Source: Micromonospora sp. CCTCC AA 2012012 (GTDB lineage: Bacteria > Actinomycetota > Actinomycetes > Mycobacteriales > Micromonosporaceae). From it: 64,000 nucleotides of DNA. The stretch is from assembly GCF_040499845.1 (NCBI RefSeq), contig NZ_CP159342.1, positions 1,240,001 through 1,304,000 of the forward strand, read 5' to 3'. How positions within the stretch are numbered: the stretch's first letter is position 1; every line of letters starts with the position of its first letter. The notes under the pieces are model-generated. The model was not told where the DNA came from and ran no database searches. It saw only the letters and a program-made list of their open reading frames with translations. Position numbers and translations under genes: made by a program. Below, in pieces: positions 8,587-16,539 of this stretch.

Positions 8587-8704
8587 CGGCGGCACTCCTC
8601 TCGAAGGGTACAACAACGCGTCTATACCCATCGATCTATTGATCTAACCAGATATGCCGATTTACCTGGTAGAATGGGGTCCGGCACTTCCCTGGAGCGA
8701 CGCC
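8587..8704. promoter_or_regulatory. Divergent promoter region with candidate operator
   Basis: AT-rich for this genome. On the minus strand TATAGA (8621-8626) is a good -10 for the transport operon; on the plus strand TAGAAT (8670-8675) fits a -10 for the dehydrogenase gene. An inverted repeat ACCAG (8647-8651) and CTGGT (8666-8670) overlaps the plus -10, and GATCTA occurs twice between 8634 and 8646. No regulator gene lies in the cluster, so the binding protein is unknown. Confidence 0.5.
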
Positions 8705-9742
8705 ATGGGCAATTGGGTTGTCTCTCTGGCCGGGCCTCGACGGATCAGCCTCGAGCCCTGCCCCGCGGACCCGCTCGGCCCCGGCCAGGTCCGCGTCCGC
8801 ACCTGCTGGTCCGGCATCTCCGCCGGCACCGAGCTGACCCTCTACCGGGGCAGCAATCCGCGCCTCACCAAGCAGTGGGACGACGCCACCCGGATGTTCG
8901 TGCCCCGCCAGAACCCCACCCCCTACCCGGTCGCCGGCTTCGGCTACGAGGAGGTCGGCGAGATCGTCGAGGTCGCCCCGGACGTCCCCGACCGCCACCC
9001 CGGCCAGCTCGTCTGGGGCATCTGGGGCCACCGCGCCGAGGCGGTCGTGCCGGCCGGCGCGGTCAGCCCGCTGCCGTCCGGGGTGGACCCGCTCACCGCG
9101 GTCTTCGCCCGCCCCGGCGCCATCGCACTCACCGCCGTGCTCGCCGGCGACCTGCACCTCGGTGACTGGGTGGGGATCTTCGGGCAGGGCGTGATCGGCC
9201 TGCTCGCCACCCGGCTCGCCGCCCTCTCCGGTGCCCGGGTGGTGGCCGTGGACCGGGTACCCGCCCGGCTGGAGGCCGCCGCGCGCTTCGGCGCCCGGCT
9301 GACCGTCGACGCCGCCGTCGCCTCCGCCGCCACGGTGCTGCGCGCCGCCGCCGACGGCCGGGGCGCGGACGTCTGCGTCGAGCTGTCCGGGTCGTACCCG
9401 GCGCTGCACGAGGCGATCCGGGCCACCGCACCCGGCGGCCGGGTCGTCGCCGCCGGCTTCTACCAGGGGTACGCCTCTGGGCTGGCCCTCGGCGAGGAGT
9501 TCCACCACAACCGGATCCAACTCGTGGCGGCCCAGGTCTCCGGGGCCGCCCCGCTGCCCGGCCTGGCCGGCCGGTGGACCGGCACCCGGATCGCCCACAC
9601 CTTCATGGACCTGGTGGCCGAGGGCAGCGTCGACCCGCTGCCGCTGGTGAGCCACGTCGTCGACGCGGGCGCGGTGGCCGACGCGCTCACGTTGCTCGAC
9701 CGCGGTGACGGTGACGTCCTCCAAGTCGTGCTGAGGTTCTGA
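8705..9742 (+). CDS. Zinc-type alcohol dehydrogenase-like oxidoreductase
   Basis: A 345-residue member of the medium-chain dehydrogenase superfamily. It has the NAD(P)-binding segment VGIFGQGVIGLLATRLA and an acidic residue after strand 2 (VVAVDR). The N-terminal part (SGISAGTELTLYRG, VAGFGYEEVGEIVEV) is that of the BchC-like branch; the classical structural-zinc cysteine cluster is not visible. GGAG precedes the ATG at 8705 at good spacing; an upstream in-frame ATG at 8654 lies in the promoter. It is followed by a coupled isomerase and a glycosidase, so oxidation of a sugar hydroxyl is the likely reaction. Substrate unknown. Confidence 0.85.
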   Translation: MGNWVVSLAGPRRISLEPCPADPLGPGQVRVRTCWSGISAGTELTLYRGSNPRLTKQWDDATRMFVPRQNPTPYPVAGFGYEEVGEIVEVAPDVPDRHPGQLVWGIWGHRAEAVVPAGAVSPLPSGVDPLTAVFARPGAIALTAVLAGDLHLGDWVGIFGQGVIGLLATRLAALSGARVVAVDRVPARLEAAARFGARLTVDAAVASAATVLRAAADGRGADVCVELSGSYPALHEAIRATAPGGRVVAAGFYQGYASGLALGEEFHHNRIQLVAAQVSGAAPLPGLAGRWTGTRIAHTFMDLVAEGSVDPLPLVSHVVDAGAVADALTLLDRGDGDVLQVVLRF

Positions 9743-10560
9743 TGACCATTCCACTCGCCTGCCAGGAACAACTCCTCCCCGGCGGCACGCTCTCCGACAA
9801 GTTCGCCCTCGCCACCTCCCTCGGCTACGACGCCATCGAGCTGCGCGGCCGGGGCGACCTCGGGTTCGCCCGACGGCTGCCGGAGCTGCGTCGGGCCCGG
9901 GCCGACGGGGTCGTCATGCCCACCGTCTGCGTCGAGATGGACCACTTCATCGGCGACTTCGACCCCGACCGCTCGCGCGACGCGGTCCGCAACCTCCGCT
10001 CCCAGCTCTCCGTCATCGCCGAGCTGGGCGGCCTGGGTGCGATGACCCCCGCCGCGTGGGGGATGTTCTCCCGCCGCCTGCCGCCCTTCGAGCCGCCCCG
10101 GTCGCCCGCCGGGGATCGACAGGTGCTGGTCGACGCCCTCGGCGAGCTGGGCGAGCACGCCCGCGCCGAGGGCGTCACCCTCTTCCTGGAACCCCTCAAC
10201 CGGTACGAGGACCACATGGTCAACCGGCTCGACGAGGCGGTGGATCTCTGCGTCGCCGTCGGGCTGCCCTCGGTGCGGGTCGTCGCCGACACCTTTCACA
10301 TGAACATCGAGGAGGACGACGTGCCCGCCGCGCTGCGCGCCGCCGCGCCTCACCTCGGGCACGTGCAGGTCAGCGACTCCAACCGCCATCAGCCCGGCGC
10401 CGGGCACCTGGACTGGCCGGAACTGCTGCGCACCCTGGACGAGATCGGCTACCCGGGCTGGCTGGCGCTGGAGTGCCGGCTGCGCGGCGACCCGCTCCGC
10501 GCCCTGCGGCAGGCCGCCACCGTGCTGCGGGACGCCCAGCCACGGCGGGCCGCGGCGTGA
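9742..10560 (+). CDS. Sugar phosphate isomerase/epimerase (xylose-isomerase-like TIM barrel)
   Basis: A 272-residue AP-endonuclease-2/IolE-like TIM barrel. Metal-binding and catalytic residues expected for the family are present: a glutamate in LFLEPLNRYEDHMVN, an aspartate-histidine pair in VADTFHMNIEEDD, HVQVSDSNRHQPGAGHLDW, and a final glutamate in LALECRL. It starts with TGATG overlap behind the dehydrogenase. A dehydrogenase plus an isomerase of this kind is a common pair for inositol or keto-sugar breakdown; which sugar is not shown by the sequence. Confidence 0.87.
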   Translation: MTIPLACQEQLLPGGTLSDKFALATSLGYDAIELRGRGDLGFARRLPELRRARADGVVMPTVCVEMDHFIGDFDPDRSRDAVRNLRSQLSVIAELGGLGAMTPAAWGMFSRRLPPFEPPRSPAGDRQVLVDALGELGEHARAEGVTLFLEPLNRYEDHMVNRLDEAVDLCVAVGLPSVRVVADTFHMNIEEDDVPAALRAAAPHLGHVQVSDSNRHQPGAGHLDWPELLRTLDEIGYPGWLALECRLRGDPLRALRQAATVLRDAQPRRAAA

Positions 10561-11936
10561 CCACCGCCGTCCCCGGCTCCGGCGCGGAGCTGACCGCCCC
10601 GGGCGGGCCGCCGCCCCGACCCACCGGCGACGAGCGGGCCGCCGCGCTGCGCCGCCTCGCCGTGGCCACCCTCGACGCCAACTGGGAACACGACCACACC
10701 GTGCCGTCCCGGACGCTCTATCCGCACCAGTGGAGCTGGGACTCGGCGTTCATCGCGGTCGGGCTGGCCCACGTCCGCCCCGACCGGGCCTGGCGGGAGC
10801 TGCGTACCCTCTTCGCCGCCCAGTGGGCCGACGGACGGGTGCCGCACATCGTCTTCAACCCCGCGCTGCGGGTCGGGTCGTACTTCCCCGGGCCCGAGTT
10901 CTGGGACTCCGCCCGCGCCGACGGGGCCCCGCCCGTGGCCACCTCCGGGATGGTGCAGCCGCCGGTGCACGCCCTCGCCGCCTGGCTGGTGCACCGCCGC
11001 GCCCCCACCGAGGCGTCCGTGCAGGCGCTGCGCTGGCTCTATCCCCGGCTCGTCGCCCAGCAGCGTTACCTGACCGTCCGGCGGGACGTCGGCGGCGCCG
11101 GGCTGGCCTGCATCGTGCACCCGTGGGAGTCCGGCCTGGACAACAGCCCGGCCTGGGACGCGCCGCTGGCGGCGGTGCCCGCCGACGCCGCCGTCATGCG
11201 GGCGTACCGCCGGCACGACACCGCGCACGCCGACGCCGCGCACCGCCCCACCGACCTGGACTACGCGCGGTACGTCGCGATCGTCGCCGCCTACCGTGCG
11301 GTCCGCTACCGCGACGGGGCGCTGGCCGGTGGCCATCCCTTCCTGGTCGAGTGTCCGCTGGTCAACGCGGCGCTCGGGGCGGCCGAGCACGCGCTGGCCC
11401 GGATCGCGACGGTGGTCGGTGCCGACCCGGGGCCGCACCGGGACCGGGCCGCCCGGATCACCGAGACCATGGTGGCCCGCCTGTACGACCCGGTCACCGG
11501 CACCTTCCACCCGCGCGACCTGCGCACCGACCGGCTCGTCCCGGCCCGGACGGTGCTCGGGCTGCTGCCGCTGATCCTGCCCGACCTGCCCGCCCGGCAG
11601 GTCCAGGCGGTGCTGACCGAGGCGTGCTCGGCCCGGTTCGGTCTCGCGGCCCGGATGGCCCGCCCGCTGCCCAGCCACGACCGGACCGCACCGGACTTCG
11701 AGCCGCTGCGCTACTGGCGCGGACCGAGCTGGCTGAACACCGGCTGGCTGCTCTGGCGGGGCCTGGGCGTCCACCACCGGCCCGACCTGGCCGCCGGGCT
11801 GCGCGAGTCCATGCTGGAGCTGGTCGCGCGGGGCGGCTGCCACGAGTACTTCCACCCGGACACCGGGGCGGGGCTGGGCTCCCCGGCGTTCAGTTGGACG
11901 GCGGCGCTGGCCCTCGACGCGCTCGCCGACGGCTGA
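10557..11936 (+). CDS. GH63-like glycoside hydrolase (glucosylglycerate/mannosylglycerate hydrolase type)
   Basis: A 459-residue (alpha/alpha)6-barrel glycosidase. HQWSWDSAFIAVGLAH near residue 60 and FWDSARADG, VQPPV, HPWESGLDNSPAWD and YWRGPSWLNTGWLLWRGL further on are the landmarks of the glucosylglycerate hydrolase/GH63 group; the Asp and Glu in these motifs are candidate catalytic residues. It starts at GTG, overlapping the stop of the isomerase gene (GTGA). No signal peptide, so it acts on an imported substrate delivered by the divergent importer. Specificity could be glucosylglycerate, mannosylglycerate or an alpha-glucoside. Confidence 0.8.
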   Translation: MTTAVPGSGAELTAPGGPPPRPTGDERAAALRRLAVATLDANWEHDHTVPSRTLYPHQWSWDSAFIAVGLAHVRPDRAWRELRTLFAAQWADGRVPHIVFNPALRVGSYFPGPEFWDSARADGAPPVATSGMVQPPVHALAAWLVHRRAPTEASVQALRWLYPRLVAQQRYLTVRRDVGGAGLACIVHPWESGLDNSPAWDAPLAAVPADAAVMRAYRRHDTAHADAAHRPTDLDYARYVAIVAAYRAVRYRDGALAGGHPFLVECPLVNAALGAAEHALARIATVVGADPGPHRDRAARITETMVARLYDPVTGTFHPRDLRTDRLVPARTVLGLLPLILPDLPARQVQAVLTEACSARFGLAARMARPLPSHDRTAPDFEPLRYWRGPSWLNTGWLLWRGLGVHHRPDLAAGLRESMLELVARGGCHEYFHPDTGAGLGSPAFSWTAALALDALADG

Positions 11937-11993
11937 GCCGCCCGGCGGGCGTGGCTAGACAGCCGAGCCTCCCGGCGGGCGCGGCCGGTCGGC

Positions 11994-12395
11994 TCAGGCG
12001 CGCAGCTCGGCGAGGAGGTCCGCCACCCGGGTCCGGATCTCGTCCCGGATCGGGCGGACCGCCTCGACGCCCTTGCCGGCCGGGTCCGCCAGCTGCCAGT
12101 CCTCGTAGCGCTTGCCGGGAAAGACCGGGCAGGCGTCGCCGCAGCCCATGGTGACGATGACGTCGGAGGACTCCGCCGTGGCGTACGCCAGCAGTGTCGG
12201 GGTCTGGTCGGTGATGTCGATGCCGACCTCGCGCATGGCCTCGACGGCGGCCGGGTTGACGGTGTCGGCGGGGGCGGAGCCGGCGGAGCGGACCTCGACG
12301 GTGTCGCCGGCGAGGTGGCGCAGCCACCCGGCGGCCATCTGGGAGCGGCCGGCGTTGTGCACGCAGACGAAGAGCACGCTGGGCTTGTCGGACAT
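11994..12395 (-). CDS. arsC: Arsenate reductase, low-molecular-weight phosphatase type
   Basis: A 133-residue ArsC that reduces arsenate to arsenite. The phosphatase-type loop CVHNAGRS (Cys11 nucleophile) binds arsenate; further cysteines in MGCGDACPVFPGK (about 80-90) form the redox relay served by thioredoxin or mycothiol. It is the last gene of arsR-aquaporin-arsC, 17 bp behind the aquaporin gene, and should be induced with them. Confidence 0.95.
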   Translation of the reverse strand: MSDKPSVLFVCVHNAGRSQMAAGWLRHLAGDTVEVRSAGSAPADTVNPAAVEAMREVGIDITDQTPTLLAYATAESSDVIVTMGCGDACPVFPGKRYEDWQLADPAGKGVEAVRPIRDEIRTRVADLLAELRA

Positions 12396-12412
12396 CGGGG
12401 CCTCTCTCGGGG

Positions 12413-13156
12413 TCAGGCGCGGTGCTCGGTCGGTGCGGGCTCGCCGGTCGGGACGACCACCTGGTCGGCGGCCCGCCCGGCGTCGGGATAGAGGGCCAGC
12501 AGCAGCGCGGTGCCGACGGCGAGCCCGACGAGCTGGGCGACCACGAAGCCGGGGACCGCGGCGGGGGCGATGCCGGCGAAGGTGTCGGTGAAGGCGCGGC
12601 CGACCGTCACCGCCGGGTTGGCGAACGAGGTGGACGAGGTGAACCAGTACGCCGCGCCGATGTAGGCGCCGACGGCGGCCGGGGCGACCGGGGCCCGGCC
12701 GGAGCGGGCCAGCGCGAAGATCAGCAGGATCAGTCCGGCGGTGGCGACGACCTCGCCCAGCCAGAGGTGCCCGCCCGTGCGGTTTCTGCCGGAGAGGTCG
12801 ACGGCCGCCAGGTCGAACATCAGGTTCGCCAGCACCGACCCGCTGATCGCGCCGGCGACCTGTGCGACGACGTAGCCGCCGAGTTCCCGACCGGTGAGGC
12901 CGGTGCCGGCGCGGCGGCCGAGGAACCAGTCCGCTGCGGAGACCACCGGGTTGAAGTGCGCGCCGGAGACCGGACCGAAGATCAGGATCAGCGCGCCGAG
13001 GGCGAACGCGGTGGCCGTCGAGTTCTCCAGCAGCTGGAGGCCGACGTCGTCGGGGGAGAGGGTGGTGGCCATGATGCCGGAGCCCACCACGGCGGTGACC
13101 AGTGCGGCGGTGCCGGTGAACTCGGCCAGCAGTCGCCGCCAGGGTGCGACGGTCAT
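12413..13156 (-). CDS. Aquaporin-family arsenite channel
   Basis: A 247-residue MIP-family channel with the two half-helix motifs HFNPV (69-71) and FANPAVT (NPA at 180-182). In the position normally held by ArsB or Acr3, so by analogy with AqpS it would let arsenite formed by ArsC leave the cell down its gradient. Its ATG overlaps the arsR stop (ATGA). The first motif has NPV in place of NPA, as in other arsenic-linked members. Transport of arsenite is inferred from context. Confidence 0.88.
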   Translation of the reverse strand: MTVAPWRRLLAEFTGTAALVTAVVGSGIMATTLSPDDVGLQLLENSTATAFALGALILIFGPVSGAHFNPVVSAADWFLGRRAGTGLTGRELGGYVVAQVAGAISGSVLANLMFDLAAVDLSGRNRTGGHLWLGEVVATAGLILLIFALARSGRAPVAPAAVGAYIGAAYWFTSSTSFANPAVTVGRAFTDTFAGIAPAAVPGFVVAQLVGLAVGTALLLALYPDAGRAADQVVVPTGEPAPTEHRA

Positions 13157-13515
13157 GCGGCCGGCTCGACGGTGAGCAGGGCGGCGAGCTGGCGCAGCAG
13201 GGCGGGCCGGGCCCGGTACCAGACCCAGGTGCCCCGGCGCTCGGCGTCGACCAGGCCGGCCTCGCGCAGCGTCCGCAGGTGGTGCGAGATGGTCGGCCCG
13301 GTCAGGTCGAACGCGGGGGTCAGGTCGCAGACGCAGACCTCTCCGCCCTCGGCGGAGGCGATCATCGACATGAGCTGCAGCCGGACCGGGTCGCCGAGCG
13401 CCTTGAACGCGGGGGCGAGGGCGGTGGCGGTCCCGGCCGGCACCCGGCGCTGCGCCAGCGGCGCGCAGCAGGGGGCGTCGGCGCGGTCCGGGGGCGGGGC
13501 CGCTTGCTTCGACAT
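13153..13515 (-). CDS. arsR: ArsR-family metalloregulator
   Basis: A 120-residue winged-helix repressor. The helix-turn-helix lies near residues 60-90 (CVCDLTPAFDLTGPTISHHL); Cys61 and Cys63 form the CVC arsenite-binding motif and Cys16-Cys17 near the N-terminus could supply further ligands, as in actinobacterial ArsR proteins. It begins divergently from the acetyltransferase gene with repeated GACAGACGTC operators between them, and overlaps the aquaporin start. Confidence 0.92.
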   Translation of the reverse strand: MSKQAAPPPDRADAPCCAPLAQRRVPAGTATALAPAFKALGDPVRLQLMSMIASAEGGEVCVCDLTPAFDLTGPTISHHLRTLREAGLVDAERRGTWVWYRARPALLRQLAALLTVEPAA

Positions 13516-13597
13516 CGCTCTAGGTTGACAGACGTCTAAACAATGTGCAACCGTCTGCTTCGACAGACGTCGAGACAGTCCTCGAAGGGGGTGCAGC
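13516..13597. promoter_or_regulatory. Divergent ars promoter with repeated ArsR-type operators
   Basis: GACAGACGTC occurs at 13527-13536 and again at 13562-13571. The first contains the palindrome AGACGTCT (13530-13537); the second ends an inverted repeat CGTCTG (13552-13557) / CAGACG (13564-13569). This arrangement between arsR and the acetyltransferase gene suggests that one ArsR controls both directions. Confidence 0.65.
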
Positions 13598-14095
13598 GTG
13601 CCGGCCGACATCACCGTACGCCCGATGCGCGCCGACGACGCCGCAGCGGTGCTGGCGATCTACCAGGCCGGCCTGGACGGCGGGGACGCCAGCTTCGAGA
13701 CGACCGCGCCGAGCTGGGCCGCGTTCGACGCCGGCCGGCTGCCCGACCACCGTCTGGTCGCCGTCGACGGGGCGGACACCGTGCTCGGCTGGGTCGCCGT
13801 CTCGCCCACCTCGACCCGCCCCGTCTACGCCGGGGTGGTCGAGCACTCCGTCTACGTCGACCCGGCCACCCGGGGCCGCGGCGTGGCCCGGCTGCTGCTG
13901 GACGCCCTGATCGCCGCCACCGAGGCGGCCGGCATCTGGACCGTCCAGTCCGGCGTCTTCCCGGAGAACGCCGCCAGCCTGGCCGTGCACCGGCGGGCCG
14001 GTTTCCGGATCGTCGGCACCCGGGAGCGGGTCGGCCGCCACCACGGCCGGTGGCGCGACGTGATCCTGCTCGAACGCCGCAGCCCGCTGATCTGA
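13598..14095 (+). CDS. arsN1: GNAT acetyltransferase, ArsN1/phosphinothricin acetyltransferase type
   Basis: A 165-residue acetyl-CoA-dependent N-acetyltransferase of the Pat/Bar family. The acetyl-CoA loop is VDPATRGRGVARLLLDALI, followed by QSGVFPENAASLAVHRRAGF, the block shared by phosphinothricin and arsinothricin acetyltransferases. In an ars cluster the usual member is ArsN1, which acetylates arsinothricin or related organoarsenicals. Start is GTG behind a GGGGG stretch. A substrate such as phosphinothricin or methionine sulfone remains possible. Confidence 0.85.
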   Translation: MPADITVRPMRADDAAAVLAIYQAGLDGGDASFETTAPSWAAFDAGRLPDHRLVAVDGADTVLGWVAVSPTSTRPVYAGVVEHSVYVDPATRGRGVARLLLDALIAATEAAGIWTVQSGVFPENAASLAVHRRAGFRIVGTRERVGRHHGRWRDVILLERRSPLI

Positions 14096-14122
14096 TCCAC
14101 CTCTCATCGCACAGGAGACCCG

Positions 14123-15514
14123 ATGAACGCCCTGGACGCACTGCCCGTCGTGGTGATCGGCGCCGGCCCGGTCGGCCTGGCCGCCGCCGCGCACCTGCAC
14201 GAGCGGGGCCTGCCCTTCACCGTCCTGGAGGCCGGCGACACCGCCGGCGCGGCCGTCCGGCAGTGGGGGCACGTCCGGCTCTTCTCCCCGTGGCGGTACG
14301 ACGTCGACGCCGCCGCCCGGCGGCTCCTCGACCAGGCCGGCTGGGTGGCCCCCGACCCCGACGCCCTCCCCACCGGGGCGGAACTCGCCGCCGACTACCT
14401 CCAGCCCCTCGCCGACCTGCCGCAGCTGCGCCCACGTCTGCGGTACGGCGTCCGGGTCGAGGCGATCAGCCGGCTCGGCCTGGACCGGCTCCGGACCGCC
14501 GGCCGGGACGCCACCCCGTTCCTGATCCGCCTCGCCGACGGCGAGGAACTGCTGGCCCGCGCGGTGATCGACGCCTCCGGCACCTGGCGCACCCCGAACG
14601 TCCTCGGCGCCTCCGGGCTGCCCGCCCGGGGCGAGGACACCGCCGGGGACCACCTGGAGCACGCGCTGCCGGACGTGCTCGGCGCGGACCGCGACCGGTT
14701 CGCCGGCCGGCACACCCTGGTCGTCGGCGCCGGTCACTCCGCCGCCACCACCCTGCTCAGCCTGGCCGACCTCGCCGCCGAGGCACCCGGCACCCAGGTG
14801 ACCTGGGCGATCCGCGCCGCCAGCGCCACCCGCACGTACGGCGGGGGTGACGCCGACGCCCTGCCCGCCCGGGGTGCGCTCGGCTCCCGGCTGCGCGCCC
14901 ACGTCGACGCCGGCCGGGTCCGCCTGCTCACCGGCTTCTCCGTGCACGCCCTGCGGCCCGCCGACGGCCGGGTCGACGTGGTCGTCCGGCGGGCCGACGG
15001 CGGCGAGGGGTCGCTGGTCGTGGACCGGATCGTCGCCGCCACCGGCTTCCGCCCCGACCACTCCATCGCCGCCGAGCTGCGGCTGGACCTGGACCCGGTG
15101 ATGGGCGCCACCCGGGCCCTCGCCCCCCTGATCGACCCGAACGAGCACTCCTGCGGCACCGTCCCGCCGCACGGCGTGGACGAGCTGTCCCACCCCGAGG
15201 CCGGCTACCACGCCGTCGGCATGAAGAGCTACGGCCGGGCACCGACCTTCCTGATGGCCACCGGCTACGAGCAGGTCCGCTCCGTCGTGGCGGCACTCGC
15301 CGGTGACTGGGCGGCGGCCCGGGACGTCCAGCTCGACCTGCCCGAGACCGGAGTCTGCAGCAGCGACCCGGCCGACCCGGCCGGCGGCGACAGCTGCTGC
15401 GGCACCGCCGCACCCGCCGCCAAGGGCCTGGCGACCGGCATCGTCCCGCTCAACCTGATCACCATTGGCGCCGCGCCGGTCACCGCCCAGACCGGTGGCT
15501 GCTGCGGCGGTTGA
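14123..15514 (+). CDS. FAD-dependent monooxygenase-like flavoprotein with cysteine-rich tail, ars-associated
   Basis: A 463-residue flavin monooxygenase-like protein: GAGPVGLAAAAH binds FAD at the N-terminus, VVGAGHSAATTL near the middle binds NADPH, and ATGFRPDHS closes the fold. Similar proteins in actinobacterial ars loci are called ArsO-like. The last 52 residues are unlike the catalytic part: Cys412, then CC pairs at 425-426 and 460-461 in a Gly/Ala-rich linker, a plausible arsenite-binding tail. It follows arsN1 by 27 bp on the same strand. The oxidised substrate is unknown. Confidence 0.8.
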   Translation: MNALDALPVVVIGAGPVGLAAAAHLHERGLPFTVLEAGDTAGAAVRQWGHVRLFSPWRYDVDAAARRLLDQAGWVAPDPDALPTGAELAADYLQPLADLPQLRPRLRYGVRVEAISRLGLDRLRTAGRDATPFLIRLADGEELLARAVIDASGTWRTPNVLGASGLPARGEDTAGDHLEHALPDVLGADRDRFAGRHTLVVGAGHSAATTLLSLADLAAEAPGTQVTWAIRAASATRTYGGGDADALPARGALGSRLRAHVDAGRVRLLTGFSVHALRPADGRVDVVVRRADGGEGSLVVDRIVAATGFRPDHSIAAELRLDLDPVMGATRALAPLIDPNEHSCGTVPPHGVDELSHPEAGYHAVGMKSYGRAPTFLMATGYEQVRSVVAALAGDWAAARDVQLDLPETGVCSSDPADPAGGDSCCGTAAPAAKGLATGIVPLNLITIGAAPVTAQTGGCCGG

Positions 15515-15518
15515 CGGG

Positions 15519-15558
15519 GACCGGTGCCCGCCGGCCGTGGGGTCGGCGGGCGCCGGTC
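15519..15558. terminator. Bidirectional hairpin terminator
   Basis: A 15-bp stem (15519-15533 with 15544-15558, one G-T pair) with a 10-base loop between the converging flavoprotein and small membrane protein genes. No U-tract, as usual in GC-rich actinomycetes. Confidence 0.65.
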
Positions 15559-15925
15559 ACGCCGCCGCGTGCCTGCGGCGGCCGGCCGCCGTCGCCACCA
15601 TCCCGGCGACCAGCGCGGTGAGCACCCCGACCAGTTGGAGAGCCTGACCGGCCGCCACGGCGGCGCCCGCCCGGCCGGTCAGGTTGCCCCAGCCGGTGGG
15701 GCTGACCGCCCAGCCGACGGCCACGAAGAGCCCCAGCGCGGCCCCCACCGCTGGGGACCACCACCAGCGGCGGCCCAGGCCGACGACGAGTGCGCCGGCC
15801 AACAGGATGACGATCCCCGGCGGGATCGCGACGGGGAACTCCACCCCCGCCGCCCGGAGCACGCCGATGCCGACGGCACCGACGAGCAGACCCAGGATCG
15901 TGTACGTGCGTGCCCTGTCCCTCAT
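15557..15925 (-). CDS. Small four-helix membrane protein of unknown function
   Basis: A 122-residue protein with four predicted membrane helices (about residues 7-27, 32-52, 58-75 and 90-112) and a basic C-terminus (GRRRHAAA). I do not recognise the family. It converges on the ars flavoprotein gene, and nothing links it to arsenic. No clear ribosome site precedes the ATG. The 217 bp upstream hold no gene I can support. Confidence 0.6.
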   Translation of the reverse strand: MRDRARTYTILGLLVGAVGIGVLRAAGVEFPVAIPPGIVILLAGALVVGLGRRWWWSPAVGAALGLFVAVGWAVSPTGWGNLTGRAGAAVAAGQALQLVGVLTALVAGMVATAAGRRRHAAA

Positions 15926-16142
15926 GGACGCAGCATCCGCCGCCGGACACCGCTCGGGCGTCACCGCGGACGCGTCAGCCCGGCTACCGCCGACGGCGCA
16001 GCGGCCGGGTCCGGATAAGCCACCGGGCGTACGCCCGGCGGCCGACCCGCAACCCTCCCGCCGGCCGTTTGCCGACGGGTGGCGCGGGTAACCGTCGCCG
16101 GTCCCGGAGTGTGGCCGGGGCCGGTGAGGACAGGAGTGCGAC

Positions 16143-16535
16143 GTGCGGTTTCCCCGGTTCGTCGAGGCGGTGTCCCGCCGTGCCGAACTCCCCACCGAGC
16201 AGGCGGCCACCATCTCCCGCGCGGTGCTCCAGACCCTCGCCGAGCGGGTCACCGGCGGCGAGTCGGCGGACCTGGCCGCCCAACTGCCCGACGAACTGAG
16301 CGGCTACCTCGCCGCCCCTCCCGGTGACCCGCCGACCGGGGGCTCGGTCGAGTTCCTGTTCCGGGTGGCCCACCGGGCCGGCGTCGACCCGGCCGTCGCC
16401 GAGGTGGGCGTACGGGCGGTGCTGACCACGCTGCGCGAGGCGGTCACCGTCGGCGAGTTCGAGGACATGGTGGCGCAGCTGCCGCGGGGCTTCGACGCGA
16501 TGGTCGACCCGATCCCGCGCCCCGGCGACGTCTGA
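16143..16535 (+). CDS. DUF2267 domain protein
   Basis: A 130-residue helical protein formed by a duplicated DUF2267 unit; both halves have the pattern FxxxVxxRAgv...a...a.rAVLxTLxExvxxgExxDlxxQLP. The function of the family is unknown. GTG start with AGGAG in front. A close paralogue lies at 33662-34072 and a more distant one is fused inside the protein at 56635-57606. It overlaps no neighbour and ends 4 bp before the convergent serpin-like gene. Confidence 0.85.
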   Translation: MRFPRFVEAVSRRAELPTEQAATISRAVLQTLAERVTGGESADLAAQLPDELSGYLAAPPGDPPTGGSVEFLFRVAHRAGVDPAVAEVGVRAVLTTLREAVTVGEFEDMVAQLPRGFDAMVDPIPRPGDV

Positions 16536-16539
16536 GCCG

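Noticed and set aside
11937..11993. Terminator between the GH63-like gene and arsC
   Set aside because: Only a weak AGCCGA/TCGGCT pair with a long loop; not convincing.
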